Source: JAAZZY01 sp964612505 (GTDB taxonomy: Bacteria; Chlamydiota; Chlamydiia; Chlamydiales; JAAZZY01). Taken from it: DNA of 64,000 nt. The translations under genes were made by a program, and so were the position numbers. Position 1 is the first letter of the stretch; each line of letters begins with the position of its first letter. The notes beneath the pieces are model-generated. The model saw only the letters and a list, made by a program, of their open reading frames with translations. It was not told the DNA's origin and made no database searches. The stretch lies in NCBI GenBank assembly GCA_964612505.1, contig CAZTEX010000012.1:1-64000 (forward strand), given 5' to 3'. Below are positions 1 to 9,117 of the stretch, one piece after another.

Positions 1-1053
1 GGAGGGAGAAAAGGATATGATAGCCATAAGTCATATGATGCGCAATTTAACAAAAAAGTGGCTACTTTTCTAAAAAACGCCATTAAGAATCTTAATTTTA
101 ATGAGTGTAAAAAATTAATTATCTTAGATGATGGTGGGCACTTAATTAATTATATTCATAAAAATGCTATTGTTTTTCCTGTACCTGTCGTTGCTATTGA
201 GCAAACTTCATCAGGCTATAATTCATTTAAAGAAGAATCTGTCTTTCAAATGCCCATTTTCAACGTTGCAAGATCATTGGCAAAGCGTAAGTTAGAAACA
301 CCTTTTATTATTGAGAAATTTTTATATAGGCTAAAAAGTAAAGTAGGCGAAGAAAAAATTCATGCCTCTAACGTATTAATTCTTGGTAACGGAACTATTG
401 GGCAGGCGCTGTACGGGAAAATGAAAGAGAGCAATCTAAATGTTTGCGTTTTTGATACAATAAGTTCAAATAAAGAAGCGTTATTCCCATTGTTAAGTAG
501 GGCAGATATAATAATTGGCTGTACAGGAACCGTGTCCTTGCCGCGCAAAATGCACCGATTTCTAAAAAAAGGTGTTATTTTAGCAAGCATATCTTCTTCG
601 GATAGAGAATTTGATGCTGTTAGTTTGAGAAAAAATAGTCCAAAATCAAAAGATCCATATGTTGATGTTTACGATAAAGAAAATGATATACTTCTATTAC
701 AATCAGGTTTTCCATTAAATTTTGGGCAAGCACCATTAAATATGCCGTTTAGCAAAGTAAGAATAACGATCTCTTTATTAATGGCAGCTATTTACGAATG
801 CGTAATTAATAAAAAATTACTGAAAGGTATTTTACAGTTATCACCAGCAAAAGAGCTAAAGGTAATTGAAAATTTTAGACGTACAAGGCAATCGGTTTTT
901 TTTATAAAAAATTTGCTTTGTAATTTTCAGCGAGTTCCTCAAAAAATTAAGGGGAAAGCAAAAAAAATAGAGGCAAAAGCTGGTTGGTTTTGGCCCGCAA
1001 TCGTAACCCAAGCACCCATTAGCACTCCAAAGTGTTTTGTAAAAGAATATTGA
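1..1053 (+). CDS. S-adenosylhomocysteine hydrolase-like NAD-binding protein (5' end outside window)
   Basis: The frame is open from base 1, with no stop before the GTG at 58, so the gene probably begins upstream of the window. The text before that GTG (GGRKGYDSHKSYDAQF) reads like coding sequence. Counting from the GTG, the motif ILDDGGHLI (22-30) resembles the LLDDGGDL stretch of adenosylhomocysteinases. A Rossmann GNGTIG loop lies at 110-115, followed by an acidic FD strand end and an IIGCTGT segment as in the SAHH NAD domain. The protein is shorter than true SAHH (about 430-470 aa) and the catalytic half is not visible, so enzymatic activity is uncertain. The last 38 codons run antisense into the conserved 3' end of the next gene, which suggests the original stop was lost or the tail is unconstrained. 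Confidence 0.6.
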   Translation, partial: GGRKGYDSHKSYDAQFNKKVATFLKNAIKNLNFNECKKLIILDDGGHLINYIHKNAIVFPVPVVAIEQTSSGYNSFKEESVFQMPIFNVARSLAKRKLETPFIIEKFLYRLKSKVGEEKIHASNVLILGNGTIGQALYGKMKESNLNVCVFDTISSNKEALFPLLSRADIIIGCTGTVSLPRKMHRFLKKGVILASISSSDREFDAVSLRKNSPKSKDPYVDVYDKENDILLLQSGFPLNFGQAPLNMPFSKVRITISLLMAAIYECVINKKLLKGILQLSPAKELKVIENFRRTRQSVFFIKNLLCNFQRVPQKIKGKAKKIEAKAGWFWPAIVTQAPISTPKCFVKEY

Positions 1054-2066
1054 ACTTCTGGTGCAACGCTAAAAATTATCTGCTGTGAAACATTCATTGT
1101 TGCATTTGCTCCCACTTTACCCTCAAATTTACCTTGAAAGTTTTGCTGATAATTGGAATCAAGGCAAAAGCTCCATCCATTTTTTAACAGTAATGTTCCA
1201 GATAAATAGATCGAGATTACATTTCCTGGATAAACAGTCCCTTTGGTATTGACCCCGCCACCATAATAATTTTTTCCTGTTACATTTACTTTAGATGGAA
1301 ACCACCCACCTAATGCTGTTTCAAGATAAAGGTCCTGTTTTTTAAAAATGGTGAAACCTTTTGAAAAAACACAATAAAAACCGCTTTGAAAAGATCCTTG
1401 GCCTGTTATTTCAATATTAAATTTATTGATGTTTGCATTTTGGTATTTTCCTGTAGGAAAAATTTCCTGAAATAGGACTCTAAAATTGGGCTTCCATGAA
1501 GTTCGGTCTTCGTTCAAAATTTGAATGCCAAATCTGAAGGTAGTATCGACAAAGTGCGTGGCTGTAGATTCTTTTGAAAAATTTGATGCTAAGGCAGTAA
1601 TAATTTCACAACCTAAAAAGCGATTAATTCGAGTTTGCGCATCAACCCACTCTTGTAAAGAAACAAAACCATCTGATTTGTTCGAAACATGCCATTTTGA
1701 ATTATAATTTCCGTAGTAATAAAAAAACTTTAAAGAAGGGTCAATAGCAGGGTGGGGAACCGTAATTGCTGTAGGTGCAAAAAGAGGCGCAGCTGACCAC
1801 ATACGTGTGTTATTCTCATATATATCTGCCGGATCATCTTTTAAGCTTAAATACTGAGGCCATAATAAATCCAATTTTCCGTTTGAGAAATCATTTGAGA
1901 TTGATAGTGCACAAGCTGAAAAAGTAAAAGACCAAGATGCTAGAAGCATTAGAAAATAATTAAGGTTAAAGAAGCGTAGGAATCTTTTAATAATGCAAGA
2001 GTGATATACAAGCTTCAATAAATAACCTTTAATTTTTGATATTTTGACTACATGATTTAGATCCAA
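939..2066 (-). CDS. Outer-membrane beta-barrel-like protein, paralogue 1 of 3
   Basis: This is one of three related proteins in the window (others at 18191-19231 and 48366-49409). All share a hydrophobic export segment, a PLLAP/PLFAP motif near the mature N-terminus, and an F/T-G-R/K-Y-Q motif after a strand-rich centre. All end in a conserved block (GVLMGAWVTIAGQNQ here) and finish in Phe, typical of outer-membrane barrels. The length of 375 aa includes an unlikely N-terminal extension from TTG at 2066. The hydrophobic export segment lies around FLMLLASWSFTFSACA, so the true start is probably near 2018 (TTG) or 1949 (ATG). The family resembles the putative phenol-degradation MetA-type transporter barrels, but I cannot assign a substrate. 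It converges on the preceding gene with a 115-bp overlap. Confidence 0.65.
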   Translation of the reverse strand: MDLNHVVKISKIKGYLLKLVYHSCIIKRFLRFFNLNYFLMLLASWSFTFSACALSISNDFSNGKLDLLWPQYLSLKDDPADIYENNTRMWSAAPLFAPTAITVPHPAIDPSLKFFYYYGNYNSKWHVSNKSDGFVSLQEWVDAQTRINRFLGCEIITALASNFSKESTATHFVDTTFRFGIQILNEDRTSWKPNFRVLFQEIFPTGKYQNANINKFNIEITGQGSFQSGFYCVFSKGFTIFKKQDLYLETALGGWFPSKVNVTGKNYYGGGVNTKGTVYPGNVISIYLSGTLLLKNGWSFCLDSNYQQNFQGKFEGKVGANATMNVSQQIIFSVAPEVQYSFTKHFGVLMGAWVTIAGQNQPAFASIFFAFPLIF

Positions 2067-2329
2067 ATGCTCATTAAAATCTTATAATTAATTGGTTATT
2101 AAAAAATATTCATGATGGGATAAGAGTAGATTTCTATGATTCCTTTTATAATAGCTTTACTTTTTCTGCAAGTTACTTCCATTTTAATATTAAATCTAAA
2201 GAAATCTAGCTGAACAAAAGGCTTTTTTCTTATATAGAAACATACAATGAATTTCTTTTGAGAAAAAGGAATTTAAAATTTAGAAGAAGCAAAATTTGAA
2301 AGAAGGCCGACTTTTTCAAAAAGATCTGC

Positions 2330-3067
2330 TTAAATAGGTTTTGCTACAAAGATCACAAATGGAGAACTTTTTCTTTCCTGATTCCAAGGGAAGGGTTCGG
2401 AGTACTTGCCAAGAGGATAAAGAATTTCCATCAGATTGAATCCTGCTTTTTTAAAACACTCTTTATAATCTGATTCTAACCAGTAATAATCTGTAAATTC
2501 AATATCAGCTCCTTTAAGCAATATTTTAGCCATGTCCCCACTCTTTAAATGTTTATTTTGAGGATAATTAGTATCAAATAACATCCATTTCTTTTCAGAG
2601 TACATATTTTCACTTCCAGTCACGGATATAAAAGTACCACTGTCTTTTAAAACTCTTTTGGCTTCTTTGAGGTATTTTATAATTTCATTTTTGGTGCCAA
2701 GTTCAAAAAGCACGAAGCTGGAAAATACTAAGTCATAAGCTTTCGAAGGCGAAGGAATTAATTCAGATACTGTTAACTTAAAGGGAACGTCGGGATGGCT
2801 TTTTTGAGCTTCTGAGAGCATTGCAGAGCTTTTGTCTACGCCAGTTACTGTAAAATTGCATTTTTTCAAAAATTCTGTTGATATTCCTGTTCCGCATCCA
2901 AAATCTAATGCATTTTTACCAACAACATAATCAGAAAAAAGTCCTGGCAGGTCTCTATAGGCAAGATATCGATGAGGAGCTCCTTTAGTTTTAGCTTCGT
3001 AAATGCTAGCTATGGACGCTTCCTTGTCAAGGTTTGAAGCATAAGAAAAATAAGAACTTACAGTCAT
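2330..3067 (-). CDS. Class I SAM-dependent methyltransferase
   Basis: A 245-aa protein with the canonical SAM-binding motif I LDFGCGTG (54-61), an acidic residue ending strand 2 in GVDKS (76-80), and the later LVFSSFVLFEL strand that corresponds to motif post-I/II. This is the Methyltransf_11/25 type of Rossmann fold. A short AGAGGT Shine-Dalgarno precedes the ATG. It is divergently transcribed from the GTP-cyclohydrolase-II fusion gene at 3189, across 121 bp of very AT-rich sequence that could hold both promoters. The substrate is unknown. The neighbouring cyclohydrolase and exporter make a small-molecule N- or O-methyltransferase plausible, but this is inference. Confidence 0.8.
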   Translation of the reverse strand: MTVSSYFSYASNLDKEASIASIYEAKTKGAPHRYLAYRDLPGLFSDYVVGKNALDFGCGTGISTEFLKKCNFTVTGVDKSSAMLSEAQKSHPDVPFKLTVSELIPSPSKAYDLVFSSFVLFELGTKNEIIKYLKEAKRVLKDSGTFISVTGSENMYSEKKWMLFDTNYPQNKHLKSGDMAKILLKGADIEFTDYYWLESDYKECFKKAGFNLMEILYPLGKYSEPFPWNQERKSSPFVIFVAKPI

Positions 3068-3188
3068 AAGACCTCTTTTTAATTAGATACAGTAGCTTAA
3101 TTAAGTTTATCTTACTTTATTATATTAATTTTATGTTAAGATATTATCAATTTTAAATTAATTTGGTAATTAAGAATAGGTCAAAAAA

Positions 3189-4559
3189 ATGCTTATCAAG
3201 GATTCTTTAATAGATTTATTGCCAAAAATAATGAGAAAAAAAGAAGAGAAATATGTAGAAACCAATCTAAAGACGTTATTCGGAGAGTTTATATTTCGGG
3301 TATATAATGAAGCTTTAGGAAGGGAACCTATAGTAATCTATACAAAAAACTTGAATGATAATCCTATTATTAGGGTACACAGTGAATGTATTACTTCAGA
3401 AGTCTTTGCAAGTTGTCATTGTGATTGCAGAGAACAACTCCATAAATCTTTACAGATAATCGCTGCTCAGAACGGATTAATTATATATCTTAGACAAGAA
3501 GGTAGGTCTATAGGCCTTTTTGAGAAAATTAAAACTTATAGGTTACAAAGTAAGGGGGTAGATACGTTTTATGCTAATGTGGCTTTAGGGCATCTTCCTG
3601 ATAAAAGAACTTATGATTTTGTAAAGCTGGTTTTAGATGATTTTAAGATCAAAAAAATTAGATTGATTACTAATAATCCTTCTAAAGTTTTTCAAATAGC
3701 TAAACTTGGTGTAGAAATTTCAGAAATTATCCCCATGCAGATAAAACCTAATAAACATAATAAATTTTATATTCAAACTAAGCGCAAAAAATTCAAACAT
3801 TCATATGGGGATCTTAAGAATAAATATTTTTATCAATTTCATGTTGAATCTGTAGATGAATTGCAAACAATCCACTTGTTGGAAAATTTAAATTATAATG
3901 ACCCACTACTAGAAGTATACGTAGGAGTAAACTTAAAGATAAGTAATATTAATAGTTCGGAAGATATCAAAAAAATTAAAGAGATTATGAATTTTTGTTT
4001 AAAACGGAAAAAATTGAAGGTATCTTTACATTTGTCTTTTGAAAATAAAGCACCCTCCATGAACCTACTTCCAGAGTTAGTTCAAAATTTCCCTGATTTA
4101 GAAATCATTCAATTGAATGATTTGAAAAATTTAGATGCAAAATTTCTAAAAGCTATATCAAATAAGTATAAAATTATTCTTCCTGTAGATAAGAATAACT
4201 ATAAAAGTCTTCAAAATAAACTTTTGAATCAATGCGTTAGAAAAGAAAATATAACCATAGCTATAGATGACAGTAAAGGAGAGGGGAAGTCAAGTTCTAT
4301 AAAATCATATATTAATAAGATAGATTTTTTATTAAGCATTGGAATAGATCATATTGCTGTATATGGAGGATTTGGCCCTGGAGAATTACTAGAAACATAT
4401 TTTTCGTTGATAAACTATTATAAATTTAATTTATCAATCGATGCTCAAAGTAACCTTATGGTAAATAATAAATATTCAATAACAAAAATTGAATCGTACT
4501 TAAATGACTTATTTAGTTTTGGCTCTCTTTTAAAACATGACAACCAAGTGCTTAATTAA
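3189..4559 (+). CDS. GTP cyclohydrolase II domain fused to a TIM-barrel-like C-terminal domain
   Basis: Residues about 30-205 are a GTP cyclohydrolase II (RibA) domain. The zinc ligands C67, C78 and C80 sit in SEC-x10-CDC spacing identical to E. coli RibA, followed by the YLRQEGRSIGL active-site stretch (100-110) and LITNNPSKV (159-167). Such enzymes convert GTP to diaminohydroxy-ribosylaminopyrimidine phosphate, the first step of riboflavin and of some pteridine/azapteridine metabolites. There is no RibB domain. Residues about 210-456 are a second domain I do not firmly recognise. Its end (AVYGGFGPGELLETY followed by LSIDAQ) resembles the phosphate-binding end of a TIM barrel such as phosphoribosylanthranilate isomerase. 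The methyltransferase upstream and MHS transporter downstream may be functional partners. Confidence 0.75.
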   Translation: MLIKDSLIDLLPKIMRKKEEKYVETNLKTLFGEFIFRVYNEALGREPIVIYTKNLNDNPIIRVHSECITSEVFASCHCDCREQLHKSLQIIAAQNGLIIYLRQEGRSIGLFEKIKTYRLQSKGVDTFYANVALGHLPDKRTYDFVKLVLDDFKIKKIRLITNNPSKVFQIAKLGVEISEIIPMQIKPNKHNKFYIQTKRKKFKHSYGDLKNKYFYQFHVESVDELQTIHLLENLNYNDPLLEVYVGVNLKISNINSSEDIKKIKEIMNFCLKRKKLKVSLHLSFENKAPSMNLLPELVQNFPDLEIIQLNDLKNLDAKFLKAISNKYKIILPVDKNNYKSLQNKLLNQCVRKENITIAIDDSKGEGKSSSIKSYINKIDFLLSIGIDHIAVYGGFGPGELLETYFSLINYYKFNLSIDAQSNLMVNNKYSITKIESYLNDLFSFGSLLKHDNQVLN

Positions 4560-4579
4560 ATCGAAAGCTCATAGAAAGA

Positions 4580-5869
4580 TTACACTAACTCTTCTCGCCA
4601 TTCGTCTTCTTGCTCAAGATGGCCTCCGTGTAAATAGGCAAACTTTAAGCAAATCAAAAAAATGATCGCGGAAACAAGCCAAATGGCAATGAATAGGCCT
4701 TGATTTCCTGTTTTAGCCAGTAACCAAGTGCAAAGAATTGCGGATCCCCCTCCTACTACACTACTACATAAGTTAAAACTAAAACCTAAACATGTAAATC
4801 TAACTTTAGTGGGGAAAAGATCGACTAATAAGGCTGGTAAGAGAGAAAATTGAATGACCATAAAAAGAGTAATAACGATTAATAATGGTATAATGTAATG
4901 CGGATTTTGCTTATTTACAGCCCAATAGAGTGGTCCAGACAAAACGATTACTCCAACAGCGCTAATGATAAAAAGGGTTTTATTTTTAAACCTATCTCCT
5001 AACTTTCCACAAAGGGGCATCATGATAACAAAAGAGGTCATGATGCCAATGTTAATGAATAAGTCACCCTTAAAGCTAACGTTCAGAACTTGCTTAGCAT
5101 ATTCAACAAGAAAAAATGCTAAGACAAAAAATCCAGATACTTCAAAAATTGAAATACAAAAGCCAAGAAATATTTGCTTTTTGAAATGTTTAATAGCGTG
5201 ATGTACGGGGTGTTTTAGTACTTCGTGTTTTTCTTTAATTCTACTAAAAAATGGAGATTCATTTAGCTTTCTCCTGAGATATAATCCATACAACCCAAGA
5301 GAGCCGGCAATTATAAATGATATTCGCCATCCATATTTTAATAGCAAATCTCTTGGCATTGTCATTTCCAAAATTAATGTTTGGGACATTGCAAGAATCT
5401 GTCCAATTTGCGGGCCTACAAGAGTATAGCTAGTTAAGTATCTTCTTCTGCTAAAAGCTGCATTTTCTGCAAAAAAGCACATTGCTCCGGGCAATTCTCC
5501 ACCTGCTGGAATTCCTTGCAATAGCTTAACTATGCAAAAAACGATTACAGCACTCAAATCCCAAGTTGCATAATTAAAAAATGCAACCATAAAACTTGGT
5601 ATTGATAATAAAAGAATGGTCCAAAAGAAGGCTCTCGCTCTTCCTTGGGTATCACCTAAAATGCCGAATAACCAGCCACCAAGAGCTCGTCCAAAAAAAC
5701 CAATTATTAACACAATAGAGGTATTGATGAATTCCCCGATAGGAACTCCTGGATCAAATTTTCCACCAGTAATTGTGGGGGCCCAATAAAAATACAAATA
5801 CATTTCATACCATTCTATGGTACTTCCAATTGTAATTCTGGGAATGATTTTTCTTTCTGCACGATTCAT
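4580..5869 (-). CDS. MFS transporter, metabolite:H+ symporter (MHS, ProP/KgtP-like) family
   Basis: A 429-aa polytopic protein with about 12 hydrophobic segments. The N-terminal signature STIEWYEMYLYFY, then FGRALGGWLFGILGDTQGR, then GIPAGGELPGA is characteristic of the MHS family of the major facilitator superfamily (ProP, KgtP, citrate and shikimate carriers). Chlamydiae use such carriers for dicarboxylates or osmolytes, and the substrate cannot be read from the sequence. The gene is convergent with the GTP-cyclohydrolase-II fusion gene, 20 bp apart. A role in moving the product of that gene cluster is possible but only inferred. Confidence 0.8.
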   Translation of the reverse strand: MNRAERKIIPRITIGSTIEWYEMYLYFYWAPTITGGKFDPGVPIGEFINTSIVLIIGFFGRALGGWLFGILGDTQGRARAFFWTILLLSIPSFMVAFFNYATWDLSAVIVFCIVKLLQGIPAGGELPGAMCFFAENAAFSRRRYLTSYTLVGPQIGQILAMSQTLILEMTMPRDLLLKYGWRISFIIAGSLGLYGLYLRRKLNESPFFSRIKEKHEVLKHPVHHAIKHFKKQIFLGFCISIFEVSGFFVLAFFLVEYAKQVLNVSFKGDLFINIGIMTSFVIMMPLCGKLGDRFKNKTLFIISAVGVIVLSGPLYWAVNKQNPHYIIPLLIVITLFMVIQFSLLPALLVDLFPTKVRFTCLGFSFNLCSSVVGGGSAILCTWLLAKTGNQGLFIAIWLVSAIIFLICLKFAYLHGGHLEQEDEWREELV

Positions 5870-6050
5870 TTGAGAATTAATAACTTCTTATTAAAGTCAC
5901 CATTTTTAAGTTATATTAATCAAAAGAAGAATTCCATTAGAAAATCGTATGGTTTAAAAAGAAGTTCTATAATTATTTGCATATCTGGGCCATTAAGACA
6001 TTGGTTAAGAGGAAAAAGGAAGAGTAACTTTAGGTTATTTAAATCTATTT

Positions 6051-6130
6051 AAGTCTGTTCTTTCCAGTCATGGGTCTCATTAATAACATTTATTTTTTCT
6101 ATCTTCTTTCAACCAAGCCTAAAGGTAATC
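6051..6130. repeat. Dispersed repeat B, copy 1
   Basis: About 80 bp, with roughly 75 identical positions to 10244-10323 in the same orientation. Copy 1 lies upstream of the RHS gene and copy 2 upstream of the first astacin gene. On the minus strand both copies contain a short open stretch ending in an ETH(D/G)(W/R)KEQT reading, so it may be a relic of an older coding sequence rather than a regulatory element. Confidence 0.85.
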
Positions 6131-6163
6131 TTATGATAAGAGCTTTTAGCTATTATTTTGATA

Positions 6164-6217
6164 ATTAAAAGCTTTCTCTTGTATTGAATGAAGGCTGTTT
6201 ATTAAGATTTTGTTAAT
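6164..6217. repeat. Dispersed repeat A, copy 1
   Basis: About 54 bp closely matching 13795-13848 in the same orientation, with the first 27 bp identical. Copy 1 lies immediately before the RHS gene and copy 2 before the ankyrin-like gene at 13942, so the two copies bracket the accessory island. The antisense strand reads IQYKRKLLI in both copies. Confidence 0.85.
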
Positions 6218-6242
6218 TTTAATTTTGACCGGAGGAAACAAA

Positions 6243-8120
6243 ATGTTTGTTCAAGCCTTGAATTCTCAAATTTTACCAACGTATAATCCCTCCTTAAAGG
6301 AAACCTCTGTGAAGCCTAATGGCTTTTGTTACCACACTCTTTTGACCATTCAAAATCAGAACCTCAAGAAGCAGATGGACCATTTCTTGAAGTTCTCAAA
6401 GATGGCCTCTTCTCAACATCTCTCTGCAGCATTGAATATTCTAGAGGAAAATAGTGCTGTAGCCACAGAAATGGAAGACCATTTAGGCTGCTCTCTTGAA
6501 GAAGTTAAATCCATTCGTCAAATTTTTGACACCGAAGGAAGGCTTATTCAATTGATTTCATCCGATGGAACTCTCGATTATAAAATCATTTACGATGGCA
6601 ATATTACAACTGTCATCAATCAAATCACAAGAGAAGTTCACCTCCAAGAAATGGATAACCAAGGGCGTCTCATCAGAGAGGTTTTTCCATCTGGGTTGGA
6701 AATTTCCTGGAAGTTGGATGGAGAGCTCTTATCAGAAATTACCTTGCCTGATCAAAGCAAGGTTGTTTATCAGTATATTGGCCCAGATCATATGAATATT
6801 CAGCGTTTGAGTCCTAGTGGAGAAGTTAAGTATCAGCATGCTTATGAATCTGAAAATGATAACCTCACAAAAGAAGTGTTGATTGGGAAAGCAGGCACAC
6901 TTCAAAGGCATTACGATGAAACATCTAAAACCTTAATCACCAAATCAGACTATTTACATGTTATCGATCAATATGATGAAGACCGAAATCTCATCTCAAG
7001 AATCTTAAAAGACCTCACAGAAAAGAACACACTCAGAACGCTCAACTATTGCGCAGGAAACCTGCTTGCTAATGAGAAAAGGCGGCTAGATGATCAGGGA
7101 AGAGTGATTCATTACAATGGTTTTACATGCTCGTATGATGAGAAAGGACGCCTTATACAAAAAATATCTGCAGATCAAACAATGGGCTATAAGTATGATG
7201 CTTTTGATAGGTTGATTTCTGTAGAGATGGGGGGTAAGAAAGTTGAATATACATACGATCTTTTGGGACGGAGACTTTCCAAAACCATAACCTCAAATGG
7301 AGAAACGTATAAAGAATTTTATCTTTATCAAGGAGTGAATCAAATAGGCGTCTATAATGAAGATAAAGAGCCTGTTCATCAACGAGTTTTAGGCGTTGCA
7401 TTTCACACACACCTGCCCCTCGCCATTGCTATAGAGTCTAAAGGAAAGGTTTATGCACCGATTCATAGTTCTAATTACAATATTCTTCAGTTAATAGATA
7501 AAGATTCAAAAGAAGTGATTCATTATGAAGCTTTAGACCCTTTTGGAGAGAACCTTCAAAGTTTGGATCCTACTTGCCCTTGGATTTTTGCAACCAAGCA
7601 CTTTGATCAAGATACAGGATTAGTTGATTTTGGTGATCGCCAATATGATCCATCCATTAAGCAATGGATATCCGCAGATCCTGACCTAAGAGCAACAGAG
7701 CAAGAATTATATACCTACTGTAACAACAACCCGTTGAAGTACATAGATCCCGACGGACAATGGAGAATTAATTTCTCATTAGCCATTCCTCTAGGTATTG
7801 GAAGAGGAGCTGTGGCTGGGGCTGCAGGAGGAATTTGGGGAATAATAGCTGGAGCTGCTTTAGGAGCCCTGCTTGGGCTGGGACTTGATTCAGCCCAGAA
7901 AAAGATTAATGAAGATAGAAATAAGGAAAAGTTAGAGAATAAACATCCAAACCAGCAATTTCAGAATGCTGTCAAGGATGTGGAAAGGAAGCTTGGAAGA
8001 AGATTAAATGAAAATGAAAAGAGACAATTTCATGATCATATATCAGGTCGAGGCTGTGGGTATCAGGATCTTGTAGATGAAGGATTCCATCTTTTTGACA
8101 ATAGATACAGAAACAATTAA
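6243..8120 (+). CDS. RHS/YD-repeat polymorphic toxin
   Basis: A 625-aa protein. The ATG at 6243 is chosen because GGAGG lies 7 nt upstream; the TTG at 6210 has no such site. The middle is a string of YD/RHS repeats (DNQGRLIRE, YDEKGRLIQ, YDAFDRLISVE, YDLLGRRLSK). It ends in the conserved RHS core boundary: DRQYDPSIKQWISADP, then NNPLKYIDPDG. After it comes a Gly/Ala-rich hydrophobic stretch (AAGGIWGIIAGAALGALLG) and a 75-residue variable tail with the pattern NAVKDVERKLGRRL, FHDHISGRG, YQDLVDEGFHLF. Family knowledge: the tail after the DPDG boundary is the toxin, released after export, and the following gene encodes immunity. The delivery route is unknown; there is no N-terminal signal peptide. 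The protein is short for an RHS, with no N-terminal PAAR or Tc domain visible. Confidence 0.85.
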   Translation: MFVQALNSQILPTYNPSLKETSVKPNGFCYHTLLTIQNQNLKKQMDHFLKFSKMASSQHLSAALNILEENSAVATEMEDHLGCSLEEVKSIRQIFDTEGRLIQLISSDGTLDYKIIYDGNITTVINQITREVHLQEMDNQGRLIREVFPSGLEISWKLDGELLSEITLPDQSKVVYQYIGPDHMNIQRLSPSGEVKYQHAYESENDNLTKEVLIGKAGTLQRHYDETSKTLITKSDYLHVIDQYDEDRNLISRILKDLTEKNTLRTLNYCAGNLLANEKRRLDDQGRVIHYNGFTCSYDEKGRLIQKISADQTMGYKYDAFDRLISVEMGGKKVEYTYDLLGRRLSKTITSNGETYKEFYLYQGVNQIGVYNEDKEPVHQRVLGVAFHTHLPLAIAIESKGKVYAPIHSSNYNILQLIDKDSKEVIHYEALDPFGENLQSLDPTCPWIFATKHFDQDTGLVDFGDRQYDPSIKQWISADPDLRATEQELYTYCNNNPLKYIDPDGQWRINFSLAIPLGIGRGAVAGAAGGIWGIIAGAALGALLGLGLDSAQKKINEDRNKEKLENKHPNQQFQNAVKDVERKLGRRLNENEKRQFHDHISGRGCGYQDLVDEGFHLFDNRYRNN

Positions 8121-8132
8121 CAAATGTGTTTT

Positions 8133-9035
8133 ATGGATTATTCCCAATCAGATACTAAAAATTTTATAGAAAATTTTCATTTTTTTAACAAAAGTCTTCT
8201 AGGAGAAGTTGTTAAAAGATCTTATATTTCCATAGGCTCGCACATATTTGTTAATTTTGGAGAAGAATTCGAGTCAAAATTTCCTAATGGTAAACCCTGC
8301 AAAAAAAGCCCTTGGACTATATGGATAGGGGCAAATGTACAATGGAGATTAAGTCAAAACGGCAAATTTGTAGTAGGATCTAGTCAATCTTATGATCAAA
8401 TGAATGCTGGCGTTCAGAGGCTTTTTGGGAAAAAATACTTGTCTTACTCTATTATTTCTCAGCTGATGGATATTCAATTTGAATTTGAAGATGGGTACCA
8501 ACTTACAAGTTTTTTTAATGTTTTAATCCATGAACAATGGGTATTGTTTTGCAAAAATGAAAACACGGCAGGGCTGGTAGCTGAAACTTTAGGTGAAGTA
8601 AAACAAATTCAGCACCTATCTAGTCATTTTTCTATCCAAAACTTGTTTAAAGATATATCTCTGCCAATAAGACAAAAACGATTAATTCACTTTTCACTTG
8701 AAGAAGCTGAGTTATATCTACATTTTGAGGATGATTTAACTCTCTGTCTTGATTGCTGTGATTGGAGAATAGAAAAAAATGACGAATATTGCATAGGCTC
8801 TGGCGAATTTAGCTTAGAGAATGATATTGATATTCATCAATACCTTGATGAAATTAAAGGAAAAAAATTAGTCCAATCATCTGTAACGCAACCTTTTCAA
8901 GATGCTATGTTTGAGTTTGAAAATAAGTATGTGATTAAAACATTTTCATGCTTAAAAGATCCGGTTCCTTGGAGGATTTTGGAAAACAATAGAGAAGAGA
9001 TATACTCAGCATATGTCCCTTTGGCAACCATTTAA
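8133..9035 (+). CDS. Probable RHS-toxin immunity protein (duplicated-domain family), copy 1
   Basis: A 300-aa soluble protein starting within 15 bp of the RHS stop, so it is probably translationally coupled. The ATG at 8133 (MDYSQSD) is preferred over ATG 8124 because the paralogue at 9274 starts MDYNTND. No family recognised. The chain is an internal duplication. Both halves carry a WRL/WRI-x4-GS turn (QWRLSQNGKFVVGSS; DWRIEKNDEYCIGSG) and later an FEFE-x-Y-x6-F-x8-W motif (IQFEFEDGYQLTSFF; MFEFENKYVIKTFSC). Position directly after a polymorphic toxin, plus a diverged second copy after a second toxin tail, make an immunity role likely but inferred. Confidence 0.7.
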   Translation: MDYSQSDTKNFIENFHFFNKSLLGEVVKRSYISIGSHIFVNFGEEFESKFPNGKPCKKSPWTIWIGANVQWRLSQNGKFVVGSSQSYDQMNAGVQRLFGKKYLSYSIISQLMDIQFEFEDGYQLTSFFNVLIHEQWVLFCKNENTAGLVAETLGEVKQIQHLSSHFSIQNLFKDISLPIRQKRLIHFSLEEAELYLHFEDDLTLCLDCCDWRIEKNDEYCIGSGEFSLENDIDIHQYLDEIKGKKLVQSSVTQPFQDAMFEFENKYVIKTFSCLKDPVPWRILENNREEIYSAYVPLATI

Positions 9036-9117
9036 TTTCTTGTTTAACTTCAATATTGGTATGCGATGGTTGACTTGTTTTTTTAATCAGCTTTGAATTA
9101 GTTAGTTCTTTGTATCT

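Larger units (their letters stand above)
5870..6242. other. Gene-poor stretch carrying two dispersed repeats upstream of the RHS gene
   Basis: No convincing gene. A 60-codon frame opening at TTG 5870 has no Shine-Dalgarno and no recognisable content. The stretch holds repeat B (6051-6130) and repeat A (6164-6217), described separately, and presumably the promoters of the divergent transporter and RHS genes. Confidence 0.5.

Noticed and set aside
5870..6052. 60-codon plus-strand frame right behind the MHS transporter start
   Set aside because: TTG start without Shine-Dalgarno, composition of low-complexity AT-rich DNA, no recognisable content.
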